A stretch of DNA of 45,099 nt from Pelagibacteraceae bacterium AG-447-E22 (GTDB taxonomy: Bacteria; Pseudomonadota; Alphaproteobacteria; Pelagibacterales; Pelagibacteraceae). The notes beneath the pieces were generated by a model. The model made no database searches and was not told where the DNA came from. It was given only the letters and a program-made list of their open reading frames with translations. Made by a program: the position numbers and the translations under genes. Shown here piece by piece: positions 28,144 to 36,011 of the stretch. Every line of letters begins with the position of its first letter. Within the stretch, counting starts at the first letter, position 1. The stretch covers positions 1 through 45,099 of the forward strand of contig QCQC01000006.1 in the NCBI GenBank assembly GCA_003212295.1. Reading direction: 5' to 3'.

Positions 28144-29054
28144 TTGAAAAAATTCATGGACTTGAAATTTATTTTAATGAAAAATCTAAAAGGATAATTA
28201 ATATTGATATAAATGATGAAATATTAAATAAATTGATTTTTCCCTTTAATAAATTCGATATTACAGCTCTTGAATATAAACCATTTACTAGATTTACTAT
28301 TGCCAAAAGTTTAGATGATTTAACTAATAATGAATTATCAAAATTTATAAACAATGTTATAAGAGATAGAGAAACTGGCTGTTTTATCATTAAGCCTAAA
28401 AATTTGATTTCCAAAATTGATGATAATTTTTTAATAAAACTTTCAACAGCAGTAGCACATTTGATTGGTATACCTAATCACGATGCAATGGCAGGAAAAT
28501 ATTATGCGAGATTTCATGTGAAGCACGAAGATAAAAGCGACTCCTACTTAAGAAAAGCCTATATTAATATGGATCTACATACTGATGGGACGTATGTAAA
28601 AGAAAAAACTGATTGGTTGTTAATGTCAAAATTAGAGGAAAAAAATGTAGTAGGTGGCGAAACAGCAATGTTGCATCTTGATGACTGGGAACATTGTGAT
28701 GAATTATTTAATGACCCTGTAGCTAATGAGGACTTTATTTGGGGATCACCAAAAAGTAAAAATATTGATTATAAAGTTGAACATTCTGTGTTCTCAACTG
28801 ATAAAGATGGAAGACCCCAAATTTCGTATATAGATCAGTTTCCTGAACCCAAAAATATGAGTCAGGGAGTTTTTTTACAAAAATTATCCGATAGTTTGGA
28901 GGAAAGTAAAAATAAAATAATTATAAAACTTTCAATAGGATCCTCAATTATAGCTAATAATTATTTTTGGCTGCATGGAAGAAGAGCATTTAAGGAAAAT
29001 AAAGAGCTTAGCAGAGAACTATTAAGAATTAGAGGTTCATTTTTCAACACTTAA
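28140..29054 (+). CDS. glaH: CsiD/GlaH-type glutarate 2-hydroxylase (Fe(II)/2-oxoglutarate dioxygenase)
   Basis: A 304-residue non-haem iron dioxygenase. Close to E. coli CsiD/GlaH in GKYYARFHVKHEDKSDSYLR, MDLHTDGTYVKEKTDW, LHLDDWEH, DGRPQISYIDQF and NYFWLHGRRAF. The facial triad is H147, D149 and H279, and R298 matches the 2-oxoglutarate-binding Arg; spacing to E. coli residues is constant. GlaH hydroxylates glutarate to L-2-hydroxyglutarate in lysine catabolism. The usual partner lhgO is not in the window. Its start overlaps azlD by 4 bp, so it is the last cistron of the LIV-1 operon. Confidence 0.9.
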   Translation: MIEKIHGLEIYFNEKSKRIINIDINDEILNKLIFPFNKFDITALEYKPFTRFTIAKSLDDLTNNELSKFINNVIRDRETGCFIIKPKNLISKIDDNFLIKLSTAVAHLIGIPNHDAMAGKYYARFHVKHEDKSDSYLRKAYINMDLHTDGTYVKEKTDWLLMSKLEEKNVVGGETAMLHLDDWEHCDELFNDPVANEDFIWGSPKSKNIDYKVEHSVFSTDKDGRPQISYIDQFPEPKNMSQGVFLQKLSDSLEESKNKIIIKLSIGSSIIANNYFWLHGRRAFKENKELSRELLRIRGSFFNT

Positions 29055-29213
29055 TTGAAAACAGCCAGTATATAGGTATTATTGTTGTATTTTTACAACA
29101 GTTTAAGATTATTATTATATAATGCCATTTTAGGTTTATTCTAGCTTTAGTATATTTCAAAATATGTTAAAAAGTGGACTTAAATTATAATTTAACGAGT
29201 AAGTAGGGAAAAT
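29055..29213 (+). promoter_or_regulatory. 159-bp intergenic region before the beta-barrel-like gene
   Basis: The longest gene-free stretch in the window. It holds a hairpin TGTTGTA-TTTT-TACAACA (29083-29100) without a T-tract, two TATAAT boxes (29118-29123 and 29186-29191) without convincing -35 partners, and a ribosome-binding site AGGGA shortly before the ATG at 29214. A promoter for the downstream gene is expected here but I cannot fix its position. Confidence 0.35.
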
Positions 29214-29849
29214 ATGAAAAAAGTATTTATAACAATTGTTGCTTTTTTATTTGTTACTGGAACTGCATTTGCAAACGTAGGTATATCTGTTCAAGGTTTA
29301 TACTTTGATGCAAGTGGTACAGAGACATTGAAAGAGTCTTCAAATAAAACCAGCAAGGATGAATCTGGTGTTGCACCTATCGTATCATTATTTTTAGAAG
29401 GTGAAACAGATGGAGGTCAAACTTTAGGTTTAGAAGTAGTACCTTATGGTGCTAAGCTTGGTGATGGTGGAATGACTAGCGATGATGACGCAGAAACATC
29501 AGGAACCAATACAGTTGATGTTAATTTTAAAAATATGATTTCTCTTTACTTAGAAAATCCAGTCGACACAAATCTTGATGGTTCTTTTATTAGAGCTGCA
29601 GTTACTCACGTAACTTTAGAAACTGATGAGACAGTAAGCACAGGTTCAGAGTACGGTGATGAAAATTTACAAGGTTTAACACTTGGCTTCGGAGTAAAAA
29701 GGGATATGCCAACTGGTGATGGTTTTTATAAAATCATAGGTGAGATATCTCACTTTACTGGCGCAACTTTTAATTCGTCTAATACAGCTAACAGCATTGA
29801 GTTAGATGATTTTCAAACAGCTGCAGTAAGAGTATCAGTAGGTTTTTAA
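29214..29849 (+). CDS. Putative small outer-membrane beta-barrel protein
   Basis: A 211-residue exported protein I cannot assign to a named family. Signal peptide MKKVFITIVAFLFVTGTAFA, then alternating hydrophobic and polar strands, Gly/Ser/Thr/Asp-rich acidic loops (for example SDDDAETSGTNTVD) and a C-terminus VRVSVGF ending in Phe, the usual signal recognised by the BAM insertion machinery. Length fits an 8-stranded barrel. It is a monocistron bounded by a 159-bp leader region and a strong terminator. Function unknown. Confidence 0.7.
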   Translation: MKKVFITIVAFLFVTGTAFANVGISVQGLYFDASGTETLKESSNKTSKDESGVAPIVSLFLEGETDGGQTLGLEVVPYGAKLGDGGMTSDDDAETSGTNTVDVNFKNMISLYLENPVDTNLDGSFIRAAVTHVTLETDETVSTGSEYGDENLQGLTLGFGVKRDMPTGDGFYKIIGEISHFTGATFNSSNTANSIELDDFQTAAVRVSVGF

Positions 29850-29870
29850 TATTATCAAAACAAAAATCTT

Positions 29871-29908
29871 AAAACTCCAACAATTTATAATTGTTGGAGT
29901 TTTTTTTT
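29871..29908 (+). terminator. Strong intrinsic terminator after the beta-barrel-like gene
   Basis: AAAACTCCAACAATT (29871-29885) and AATTGTTGGAGTTTT (29889-29903) make a 15-bp stem with a 3-base loop, running into a T-tract to 29908. Confidence 0.92.
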
Positions 29909-29933
29909 GTTCATTATAAAGTAAAAATCCAAT

Positions 29934-30701
29934 ATGAAATTAGGCTTTATAGGAACCGGTAAGATTACCTCTTCAGTTATTACAGGTATTTGTAAATCAA
30001 ATATTTCATTTGAAAAAATTTTCATATCACAAAGAAATAAAAAAATTTCTAAACAATTAAAAAAGAGATTTAGGAAAATTATTATCGCAAGAAATAATCA
30101 ACAAATAGTTGATAATTGTAATTGGATTTTTTTAGCAGTTACACCTACAGTTGGTAACAAAATTATTAAAGATTTAAAATTTAAATTAAATCAGACAATA
30201 ATTAGTTTCATTTCCACCATAACAATTTCAGAATTAAAGAAAATGATAAAAGTTAAAGCAGAAATAGTAAGAGCAATACCGTTACCACCTATATCTCTTA
30301 AAAAAGGACCAGTACCAATATGCCCTCCAAATAAAAAAGTAAAAAATTTTTTTGATAAAATTGGTTCAACTGTGGAAATTAAAAACGAAAAATTATCTAT
30401 TAATTTTTGGGCAACATCCGGAATGATGGCTTCATATTATGAAATATTAAGAATCATGACTGAATGGTTGGTAAAAAAAGGAGTAAAACGACTTGATGCA
30501 CAAAAATATATAACCACATTATTTTTAGCTTTATCTGAAGATGCTGTTGTTAATTCAAAAAAAGAATTAAAATATTTAGTGAAAGAGTCTCAAACACCAA
30601 AAGGCTTAAATGAACAGGGATTGAGTAAAATGATTAAAAAAGGTACTTATAGAAATATAATAAAAACATTAGATGTTATTCATAAAAGATTAAACAAATA
30701 A
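29934..30701 (+). CDS. Divergent pyrroline-5-carboxylate reductase-like protein
   Basis: A 255-residue protein with an N-terminal Rossmann motif GFIGTGKITSSVITGI and a helical C-terminal domain as in ProC. The diagnostic ProC region RAMPNTP reads RAIPLPPISLKKGP here (near residues 115-130), so the substrate site differs. The C-terminal segment VKESQTPKGLNEQGL keeps the order of the ProC dimerisation motif (typically TPGGTT). It may be a ProC variant acting on another imine or 2-oxo compound. It is three bases upstream of the second LIV transporter and probably co-transcribed. Confidence 0.7.
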   Translation: MKLGFIGTGKITSSVITGICKSNISFEKIFISQRNKKISKQLKKRFRKIIIARNNQQIVDNCNWIFLAVTPTVGNKIIKDLKFKLNQTIISFISTITISELKKMIKVKAEIVRAIPLPPISLKKGPVPICPPNKKVKNFFDKIGSTVEIKNEKLSINFWATSGMMASYYEILRIMTEWLVKKGVKRLDAQKYITTLFLALSEDAVVNSKKELKYLVKESQTPKGLNEQGLSKMIKKGTYRNIIKTLDVIHKRLNK

Positions 30702-30704
30702 TTA

Positions 30705-31490
30705 ATGTCTGAAAATATTTTAGAAATAAATAATTTATCAAAATATTTTGGAGGACTAGCAGCAGTATCAGAATGCTCACTTAAAGTTAAAAAAGGAACC
30801 ATAACTGGAATTATTGGTCCTAATGGATCTGGGAAGACTACTTTATTTAATTTAATTGCCGGAAATTTAAAGTCTTCTGCAGGCAGTGTTATGTTTAATA
30901 ATGAGAATATTACTAATATTCCATCCTATGAATTATTTTCAAAAGGATTACTGAGGACTTTTCAAATAGCACATGAGTTCACAAATCTATCTGTTTTAGA
31001 AAATTTAATGATGGTTCCAGGAAATCAATCAGGAGAAAAATTAATGAATGCTTTGCTCAAACCTTCATTAGTTGCAAAAGAAGAGAGCCAGATTAAAGAA
31101 AAGGCTATGGAGGTTGTAAATTTTCTTAATCTTGGTCATTTAAAAAATGAATTAGCGGGAAATTTATCTGGTGGACAAAAAAAATTATTAGAACTTGGTC
31201 GAACAATGATGGTTGATGCAAAATTAGTTTTGTTAGATGAGGTGGGAGCGGGTGTTAATAGAACTTTGCTAAAAGATCTAGGAACAGCCATTCAAAAGCT
31301 CAATAAAGAAAAAGGTTACACTTTTTGTATGATTGAACATGATATGGATTTTATAGGAAGATTATGTGATCCAGTAATTGTAATGGCAGAAGGTTCGGTT
31401 CTTTTTGAAGGTTCAGTTGAAGATGCAAAAAAAGATGAAAAAGTTATTGAAAGTTATTTAGGTAGAGGTTCGAAATTAAAAGATAATTAA
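30705..31490 (+). CDS. livG: LIV-type ABC ATPase LivG (system 2)
   Basis: A 261-residue ABC ATPase. Walker A GPNGSGKT at 38-45, RTFQIAHEFTNLSVLENL Q-loop, signature LSGGQKKLLELGRTMM, Walker B LVLLDEVGAGVNRTL in which the usual Pro after Asp-Glu is Val, and H-loop CMIEHDMDFIGRLCDP. It is first of the transporter genes, three bases after the ProC-like gene and one base before the second ATPase. Confidence 0.93.
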   Translation: MSENILEINNLSKYFGGLAAVSECSLKVKKGTITGIIGPNGSGKTTLFNLIAGNLKSSAGSVMFNNENITNIPSYELFSKGLLRTFQIAHEFTNLSVLENLMMVPGNQSGEKLMNALLKPSLVAKEESQIKEKAMEVVNFLNLGHLKNELAGNLSGGQKKLLELGRTMMVDAKLVLLDEVGAGVNRTLLKDLGTAIQKLNKEKGYTFCMIEHDMDFIGRLCDPVIVMAEGSVLFEGSVEDAKKDEKVIESYLGRGSKLKDN

Positions 31491-31491
31491 G

Positions 31492-32199
31492 ATGGCATTT
31501 TTTGAAGGTAATAACATGACTGGTGGGTATGGTAATGGACCAGATATAATTAATTCTTGTTCTGTAAATGTTGAAAGAGGAGAAATAGTATCGATCCTTG
31601 GACCTAATGGAGCTGGAAAATCTACAGCGATGAGAGCGATGTTAGGTTTGTTAAATCTAAAATCTGGGTCAGTAATTATTGATGGCAAAGACATTTCAAA
31701 ACTTTCTCCACAAGACAGAGTTAAAGAAGGTATTTCATTTGTACCTCAAACAAAAAATGTTTTCGCAGGTATGACAGTGGAAGAAAATTTAGAGATGGGT
31801 GCATTCCTAATTAATACTGAATTTAAAGAAACGATTAATGAAATTTTTGATTTGTTTCCTATTTTAAAAGAAAAAAAAGATCAATTAGTTGGTGAGTTAT
31901 CTGGAGGACAAAGACAACAGGTAGCATTAGGCAGAGCACTCATGATTAAGCCTTCTGTATTAATGTTGGATGAACCAACCGCAGGTGTATCACCCATTGT
32001 GATGGATGAATTATTTGATCATATCGTAAAAGTAAAAAGAACTAATGTGGCAATTTTAATGGTCGAGCAAAATGCAAAACAAGCATTAAATATTTCTGAT
32101 AGAGGATATGTTTTGGTAACTGGTGAGAACCGGCATTCTGGTACTGGGAAAGAATTATTAGAAGATCCAAGAGTAAGAAGCTCTTTCCTAGGTGGTTAA
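31492..32199 (+). CDS. livF: LIV-type ABC ATPase LivF (system 2)
   Basis: A 235-residue ABC ATPase. Walker A GPNGAGKS at 37-44, Q-loop FVPQTKNVFAGMTVEENL, signature LSGGQRQQVALGRALMIKP, Walker B VLMLDEPTAGVSP, and the LivF ending LLEDPRVRSSFLGG. The 3' end overlaps the permease start by 8 bp. Confidence 0.93.
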   Translation: MAFFEGNNMTGGYGNGPDIINSCSVNVERGEIVSILGPNGAGKSTAMRAMLGLLNLKSGSVIIDGKDISKLSPQDRVKEGISFVPQTKNVFAGMTVEENLEMGAFLINTEFKETINEIFDLFPILKEKKDQLVGELSGGQRQQVALGRALMIKPSVLMLDEPTAGVSPIVMDELFDHIVKVKRTNVAILMVEQNAKQALNISDRGYVLVTGENRHSGTGKELLEDPRVRSSFLGG

Positions 32200-33211
32200 T
32201 ATGGACTTTGTAAACGCAATTATACTTTTATTAAACTACATTTTTGTTCCAGCTTTAGCATATGGATCTCAATTAGCACTTGGCGCAATTTTTGTAACTT
32301 TAATCTATGGAATTTTACGATTTGCAAACTTTGCTACAGGAGACATGATGTCTTTTGGAACAATGTTTGTAATTCTATTCACTTGGTATTTTCAGTCTGT
32401 TGGAATTAGTCTTGGAGTTTTTCCCACAGCTCTTTTAGCAATTCCTTTTGCAATTATTTTTATGGTTGGTTACATGTTAATAATAGATAAATTTGTCTTT
32501 AAATATTACCGAACAAAAAAAAGTCCCCCTGTACAATTAGCAATGGTAAGCATTGGAGTAATGTTTGTTACTCAGGCGGTGGTTCGTATAATAATTGGTC
32601 CTTCTGATAGAAGATTTTTTGATGGAGAAAAATTTTTAATTAAAGCAGGTGAATTTAAAGAAATGACAGGATTAAACGAAGGTCTTGCGATAAAATCTAC
32701 TCAAGTTATTACAATTATTGTTACACTGATTTTAGTTTCAACTCTGTTTTGGTTTTTAAATAAAACTAAGACAGGAAAAAGTATGAGAGCATATTCTGAT
32801 AATGAAGATTTAGCATTATTATCAGGTATCGATCCAAAAAAAATTGTTATGACAACTTGGGTCATAGCAGGTATCCTTGCTACAATTGGCGGTGCTTTAT
32901 ATGGTTTAGATAAAAGTTTCAAACCATTTACCTATTTCAACAATATGCTTCCAATATTTGCTGCAGCTATAGTTGGTGGCATTGGTAATCCATTTGGAGC
33001 CTTTCTAGGGGGTTATGTTATTGCTTTCTCTGAAATATTGTTAACTTACGCTTATAGAAAATTTTTCATGTATGTTTTACCTGAAAGTATGGAGCCAGAT
33101 GGTCTAGTACAACTGCTCTCTACAGATTACAAATTTGCAGTATCTTTTTCAATATTGGTTATTGTATTACTTTATCGTCCATCAGGCATATTTAAAGGGA
33201 AGGTGTTGTGA
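32192..33211 (+). CDS. livH: LIV-type ABC permease LivH (system 2)
   Basis: A 339-residue permease with about eight to nine membrane segments. Visible: ALGAIFVTLIYGILRFANFATGDMMSFGTMFV (LivH signature), coupling helix KTKTGKSMRAYSDNEDLALLSGID, and the final VLLYRPSGIFKGK. Longer than system 1 LivH owing to an extra loop around residues 145-170. Overlaps livM by four bases. Confidence 0.92.
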   Translation: MVNMDFVNAIILLLNYIFVPALAYGSQLALGAIFVTLIYGILRFANFATGDMMSFGTMFVILFTWYFQSVGISLGVFPTALLAIPFAIIFMVGYMLIIDKFVFKYYRTKKSPPVQLAMVSIGVMFVTQAVVRIIIGPSDRRFFDGEKFLIKAGEFKEMTGLNEGLAIKSTQVITIIVTLILVSTLFWFLNKTKTGKSMRAYSDNEDLALLSGIDPKKIVMTTWVIAGILATIGGALYGLDKSFKPFTYFNNMLPIFAAAIVGGIGNPFGAFLGGYVIAFSEILLTYAYRKFFMYVLPESMEPDGLVQLLSTDYKFAVSFSILVIVLLYRPSGIFKGKVL

Positions 33212-34578
33212 GAAAAAATTTAAACGTAATTGCTGCATACAGTATAATGATGGGTTTAATCATCCTTGTAGGTATATTTCAGTCTTGGAACATCGCGCTA
33301 TCAATATTTAATCTTTGTCTTATTTCAGCAGTGATGACAATGGGTGCTAATATTCAATGGGGTTATGCTGGTCTAATTAACTTTGGGATAATGGGTTTTA
33401 CTGCTTTAGGTGGTTTAGCAGCAGTTCTAATTTCAGTAAATCCAGTTCAAGAAGCCTGGAGTGCAGGTGGGTCTAATATTTTATTTAGTCTTTTTCTTAT
33501 AATTACAATGGTATTGGCTGTTAGATATATCTTAAAAAATTATAAAAAATCAAAAAATAGAACTTACATTGTAGCTGGTATTATAATTTTAGGAATTGTC
33601 ATCATAAGATTTATTTCAGAGCCTGGAATTGAAGCTATTGAGGAAGTAGATCCAGCAAAAACGGGTTTTCTTGGAGGATTAGGTCTTCCAATTATTTTTT
33701 CTTGGATTGTTGGTGCTTTTTTTGCAGGTGGATTAGCATTCGTTATTGGTAAAGTAGCGTTAGGATTAAGAGCTGATTATTTAGCTATAGCAACCTTATT
33801 AATATCAGAAATAGTTATCGCAATTATAAAACATGAGGATTGGTTAACAAGAGGTGTAAAAAATGTAATTGGGCTAAAAAGACCTGCGCCTTATGAGGTA
33901 AATTTACAACAAACAGATTGGTTTATAAATTTAGTTGAAAAATTTAATTTTGGTAAATTAAATTTAATTTCAGATTTAACTGAAAGACAAGCGTCTTTAA
34001 ATCAACTTGTAATCGAAGGATCATCAGTTTTTGTTAAACTTTGTTACTCTGGATTATTTTTAGTAGTAGTAATTATTTTATTAATCTTAACTCAAAAAGC
34101 TCTTTATTCTCCTTGGGGAAGAATGATGAGAGCGATTAGAGATAATGAGGAAGCTGCTAATGCTATGGGTAAAAATGTAGTCAAACAACATCTTTTAATA
34201 TTTGTTTTAGGTTCAGCAATAGTTGGTATTGCAGGCGCAATGTTAGTAACTCAAGATGGATTATTTACTCCAGGTAGTTATAGACCCTTGAGATATACTT
34301 TTTTGATTTGGGTAATGGTTATTGTTGGGGGAAGTGGAAATAATTTCGGCGCAATACTAGGGGGTTTTGTAGTTTGGTTTTTATGGATTGAGGCGGCACC
34401 GATTGGTCTTTACTTGGTCAATTTAACTACTGCTGGACTAGATGATACACATTTTTTAAAAGTACACTTAATTGAAAGTGTTCCGTATTTTAGATTTTTA
34501 ATGATGGGAATAGGTCTTTTGGTAATAATGAGATATAGACCAAAAGGTATACTTCCTGAAAAAATAGAAATAAAATAA
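33208..34578 (+). CDS. livM: LIV-type ABC permease LivM (system 2), extended
   Basis: A 456-residue permease. Translation begins at GTG (33208), coupled to livH by a four-base overlap. Visible: MTMGANIQWGYAGLINFGIMGFTALGGLAAVL, KVALGLRADYLAIATLLISEIV, coupling helix RAIRDNEEAANAMGKNV and the ending MRYRPKGILPEK. It is about 100 residues longer than system 1 LivM: an extra membrane segment near 110-130 and a charged loop at about 215-270 (WLTRGVKNVIGLKRPAPYEV and on) account for this. Confidence 0.92.
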   Translation: MRKNLNVIAAYSIMMGLIILVGIFQSWNIALSIFNLCLISAVMTMGANIQWGYAGLINFGIMGFTALGGLAAVLISVNPVQEAWSAGGSNILFSLFLIITMVLAVRYILKNYKKSKNRTYIVAGIIILGIVIIRFISEPGIEAIEEVDPAKTGFLGGLGLPIIFSWIVGAFFAGGLAFVIGKVALGLRADYLAIATLLISEIVIAIIKHEDWLTRGVKNVIGLKRPAPYEVNLQQTDWFINLVEKFNFGKLNLISDLTERQASLNQLVIEGSSVFVKLCYSGLFLVVVIILLILTQKALYSPWGRMMRAIRDNEEAANAMGKNVVKQHLLIFVLGSAIVGIAGAMLVTQDGLFTPGSYRPLRYTFLIWVMVIVGGSGNNFGAILGGFVVWFLWIEAAPIGLYLVNLTTAGLDDTHFLKVHLIESVPYFRFLMMGIGLLVIMRYRPKGILPEKIEIK

Positions 34579-34582
34579 GCAT

Positions 34583-34654
34583 ATGAAATATATAATTACA
34601 GGTGCAGCAATAGCTTGGGCTTTGTATATGGCAGACAAATATTTATTTTTTTAA
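34583..34654 (+). CDS. Possible 23-residue single-span membrane peptide
   Basis: Four bases after the livM stop, an ATG opens a 23-codon frame with start MKYIITGAAIAWALYMADK and end YLFF, stopping at 34652-34654 just where the terminator stem begins. The composition is that of one transmembrane helix with a charged start and an aromatic end, as in small membrane proteins that accompany transporters. There is no clear Shine-Dalgarno sequence. I do not recognise it. The alternative is a chance frame in a short gap. Confidence 0.4.
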   Translation: MKYIITGAAIAWALYMADKYLFF

Positions 34655-34700
34655 AAAAAACCCCCAACATTATTAAAATGTCAGGGGTTTAATTTTTTAA
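34653..34700. terminator. Bidirectional terminator between convergent livM-2 and binding protein
   Basis: AAACCCC (34658-34664) pairs with GGGGTTT (34684-34690), with inner pairs ACAT/ATGT across a small internal mismatch. An A-run (34653-34660) on the left and a T-rich tract (34693-34698) on the right give U-tracts in both directions. It is stronger for the minus-strand binding-protein transcript. Confidence 0.85.
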
Positions 34701-34708
34701 AGATTAAA

Positions 34709-35902
34709 TTATCTCTGTTTTTTAGTTTTAAATTTTCCGCCTTTTATTTCTTGTTCTAGGAAAGAACCTTCAGCTTCACCGACGCTAGTAAAAGTAACTC
34801 CAGTTGCACCCTCATAGTCAACTTTCTTACCTTTAGCTAATAAGTCTAGAGCTTTTTTAAGTTCACCAGGGTAGATTTTTGTTCCTGGACCATTTGCAAC
34901 ATCCATTACATTTTTTGCAATTGATGCTCTATCCGCTGAATTACCTGCTTGCATTGCTAAAACAATTAAAGCAGCAGCATCATAAGACTCACCTGTATAT
35001 GGGCCAGAACTGTCGATACCAGCAGCACTTGCAACTTTTGAAAATACTCCTGCTCCTTTTCCAGTTGAACCTGGCATTGAACCAAAAGATTTTCTTAGAT
35101 CTTTTCCAAATGCATCAACTAATGATTGTCCGATCATACCATCAGATAAAATAAATTTATCAAATGCACCTGAGTCTAAGGAAGCTTGTATAATTCCTTT
35201 ACCACCTTGGTCTAGATACCCAATTACTGCAACAGCGTCTCCGCCAGCTGATGCTAATGTAGCAACCTCAGAAGAGTAATCAGCTTTTCCATCTTCATGA
35301 GCAGTTACAGTTGTAACTTTAATACCATGAGCTTCTACAGCAGCTTTATAAACATCTGCTAAACCCTTACCATAATCGTTGTTAGTGTAAGTTATAGCAA
35401 CACTTTTAACTCTTCTGTCTTTTGTAATATCTGCAAGAATTTGACCTCCTCTAGCATCTGAAGGAGCTGTTCTAAAGAAATAACCTTTATCATCCAGTGT
35501 AGTTAATCCTGGAGAAGTTGCAGACGGTGAAATCATTACTACACCATTTGGTACAGCAACATTTGATGCAATAGCACCAGTTACACCTGAGCAATCTGCT
35601 CCCATAATTGCAGCTACACCTTGTGCAATCACACCTTCAGCTGCTGCTGTTGCAGCTGCAGAGTCAACACATGTTGAATCTGCTCTTACAGGTTCAATTT
35701 TTTTTCCACCAAGCAATGAACCAGAGTCTGAAGCTTCCTTAAAAGCAAGTTCTGCAGAGGCAGCCATTGCAGGAGTTAGGGACTCAATAGGACCTGTAAA
35801 TCCTAAAATAATCCCCATTTTAATCGAGTGTCCATCAGCCATAGCATTTGTTCCAAAGCTAGAAACAAACATAAATATGGCAATAAATATTTTTCTCATC
35901 AT
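34709..35902 (-). CDS. LIV-type ABC transporter substrate-binding protein (system 2)
   Basis: A 397-residue LivK-type periplasmic binding protein. Signal peptide ending NAMA (about residue 22). Visible: IKMGIILGFTGPIESLTPAMAASAELAFKEA, the CVDSAAATAAAEGVIAQGVAAIMGADCSG stretch with two Cys that may form a disulfide, and AITYTNNDYGKGLADVYK. It is convergent with the LIV-2 genes, so it probably serves that transporter although it is a separate transcript. Two ATGs stand in tandem at the start with GAGGA just upstream. The ligand is unknown. Confidence 0.92.
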   Translation of the reverse strand: MMRKIFIAIFMFVSSFGTNAMADGHSIKMGIILGFTGPIESLTPAMAASAELAFKEASDSGSLLGGKKIEPVRADSTCVDSAAATAAAEGVIAQGVAAIMGADCSGVTGAIASNVAVPNGVVMISPSATSPGLTTLDDKGYFFRTAPSDARGGQILADITKDRRVKSVAITYTNNDYGKGLADVYKAAVEAHGIKVTTVTAHEDGKADYSSEVATLASAGGDAVAVIGYLDQGGKGIIQASLDSGAFDKFILSDGMIGQSLVDAFGKDLRKSFGSMPGSTGKGAGVFSKVASAAGIDSSGPYTGESYDAAALIVLAMQAGNSADRASIAKNVMDVANGPGTKIYPGELKKALDLLAKGKKVDYEGATGVTFTSVGEAEGSFLEQEIKGGKFKTKKQR

Positions 35903-36011
35903 TTTCCTCTATTTGTTAACAATTTATAAAATTTAATTAAATCCTATTTAACAAAAGTTTCAACATGCAAATTATCTTTTTTTTGTGAATAATATCCAGG
36001 TAAAGAAGGTA
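35903..36011 (-). promoter_or_regulatory. 109-bp region upstream of the system 2 binding protein
   Basis: Between the end of the aldehyde dehydrogenase gene and the binding-protein gene, both on the minus strand. It holds a candidate -35 TTGAAA (minus strand, 35963-35958), A+T-rich -10 candidates about 17 bases further on, and a GAGGA ribosome-binding site. No terminator is visible after the aldehyde dehydrogenase, so readthrough from the catabolic operon is possible. Confidence 0.35.

Noticed and set aside
29083-29100. Hairpin TGTTGTA/TACAACA after glaH as a terminator
   Set aside because: No T-tract follows, only 7 bp; left as an unexplained element of the 159-bp gap.
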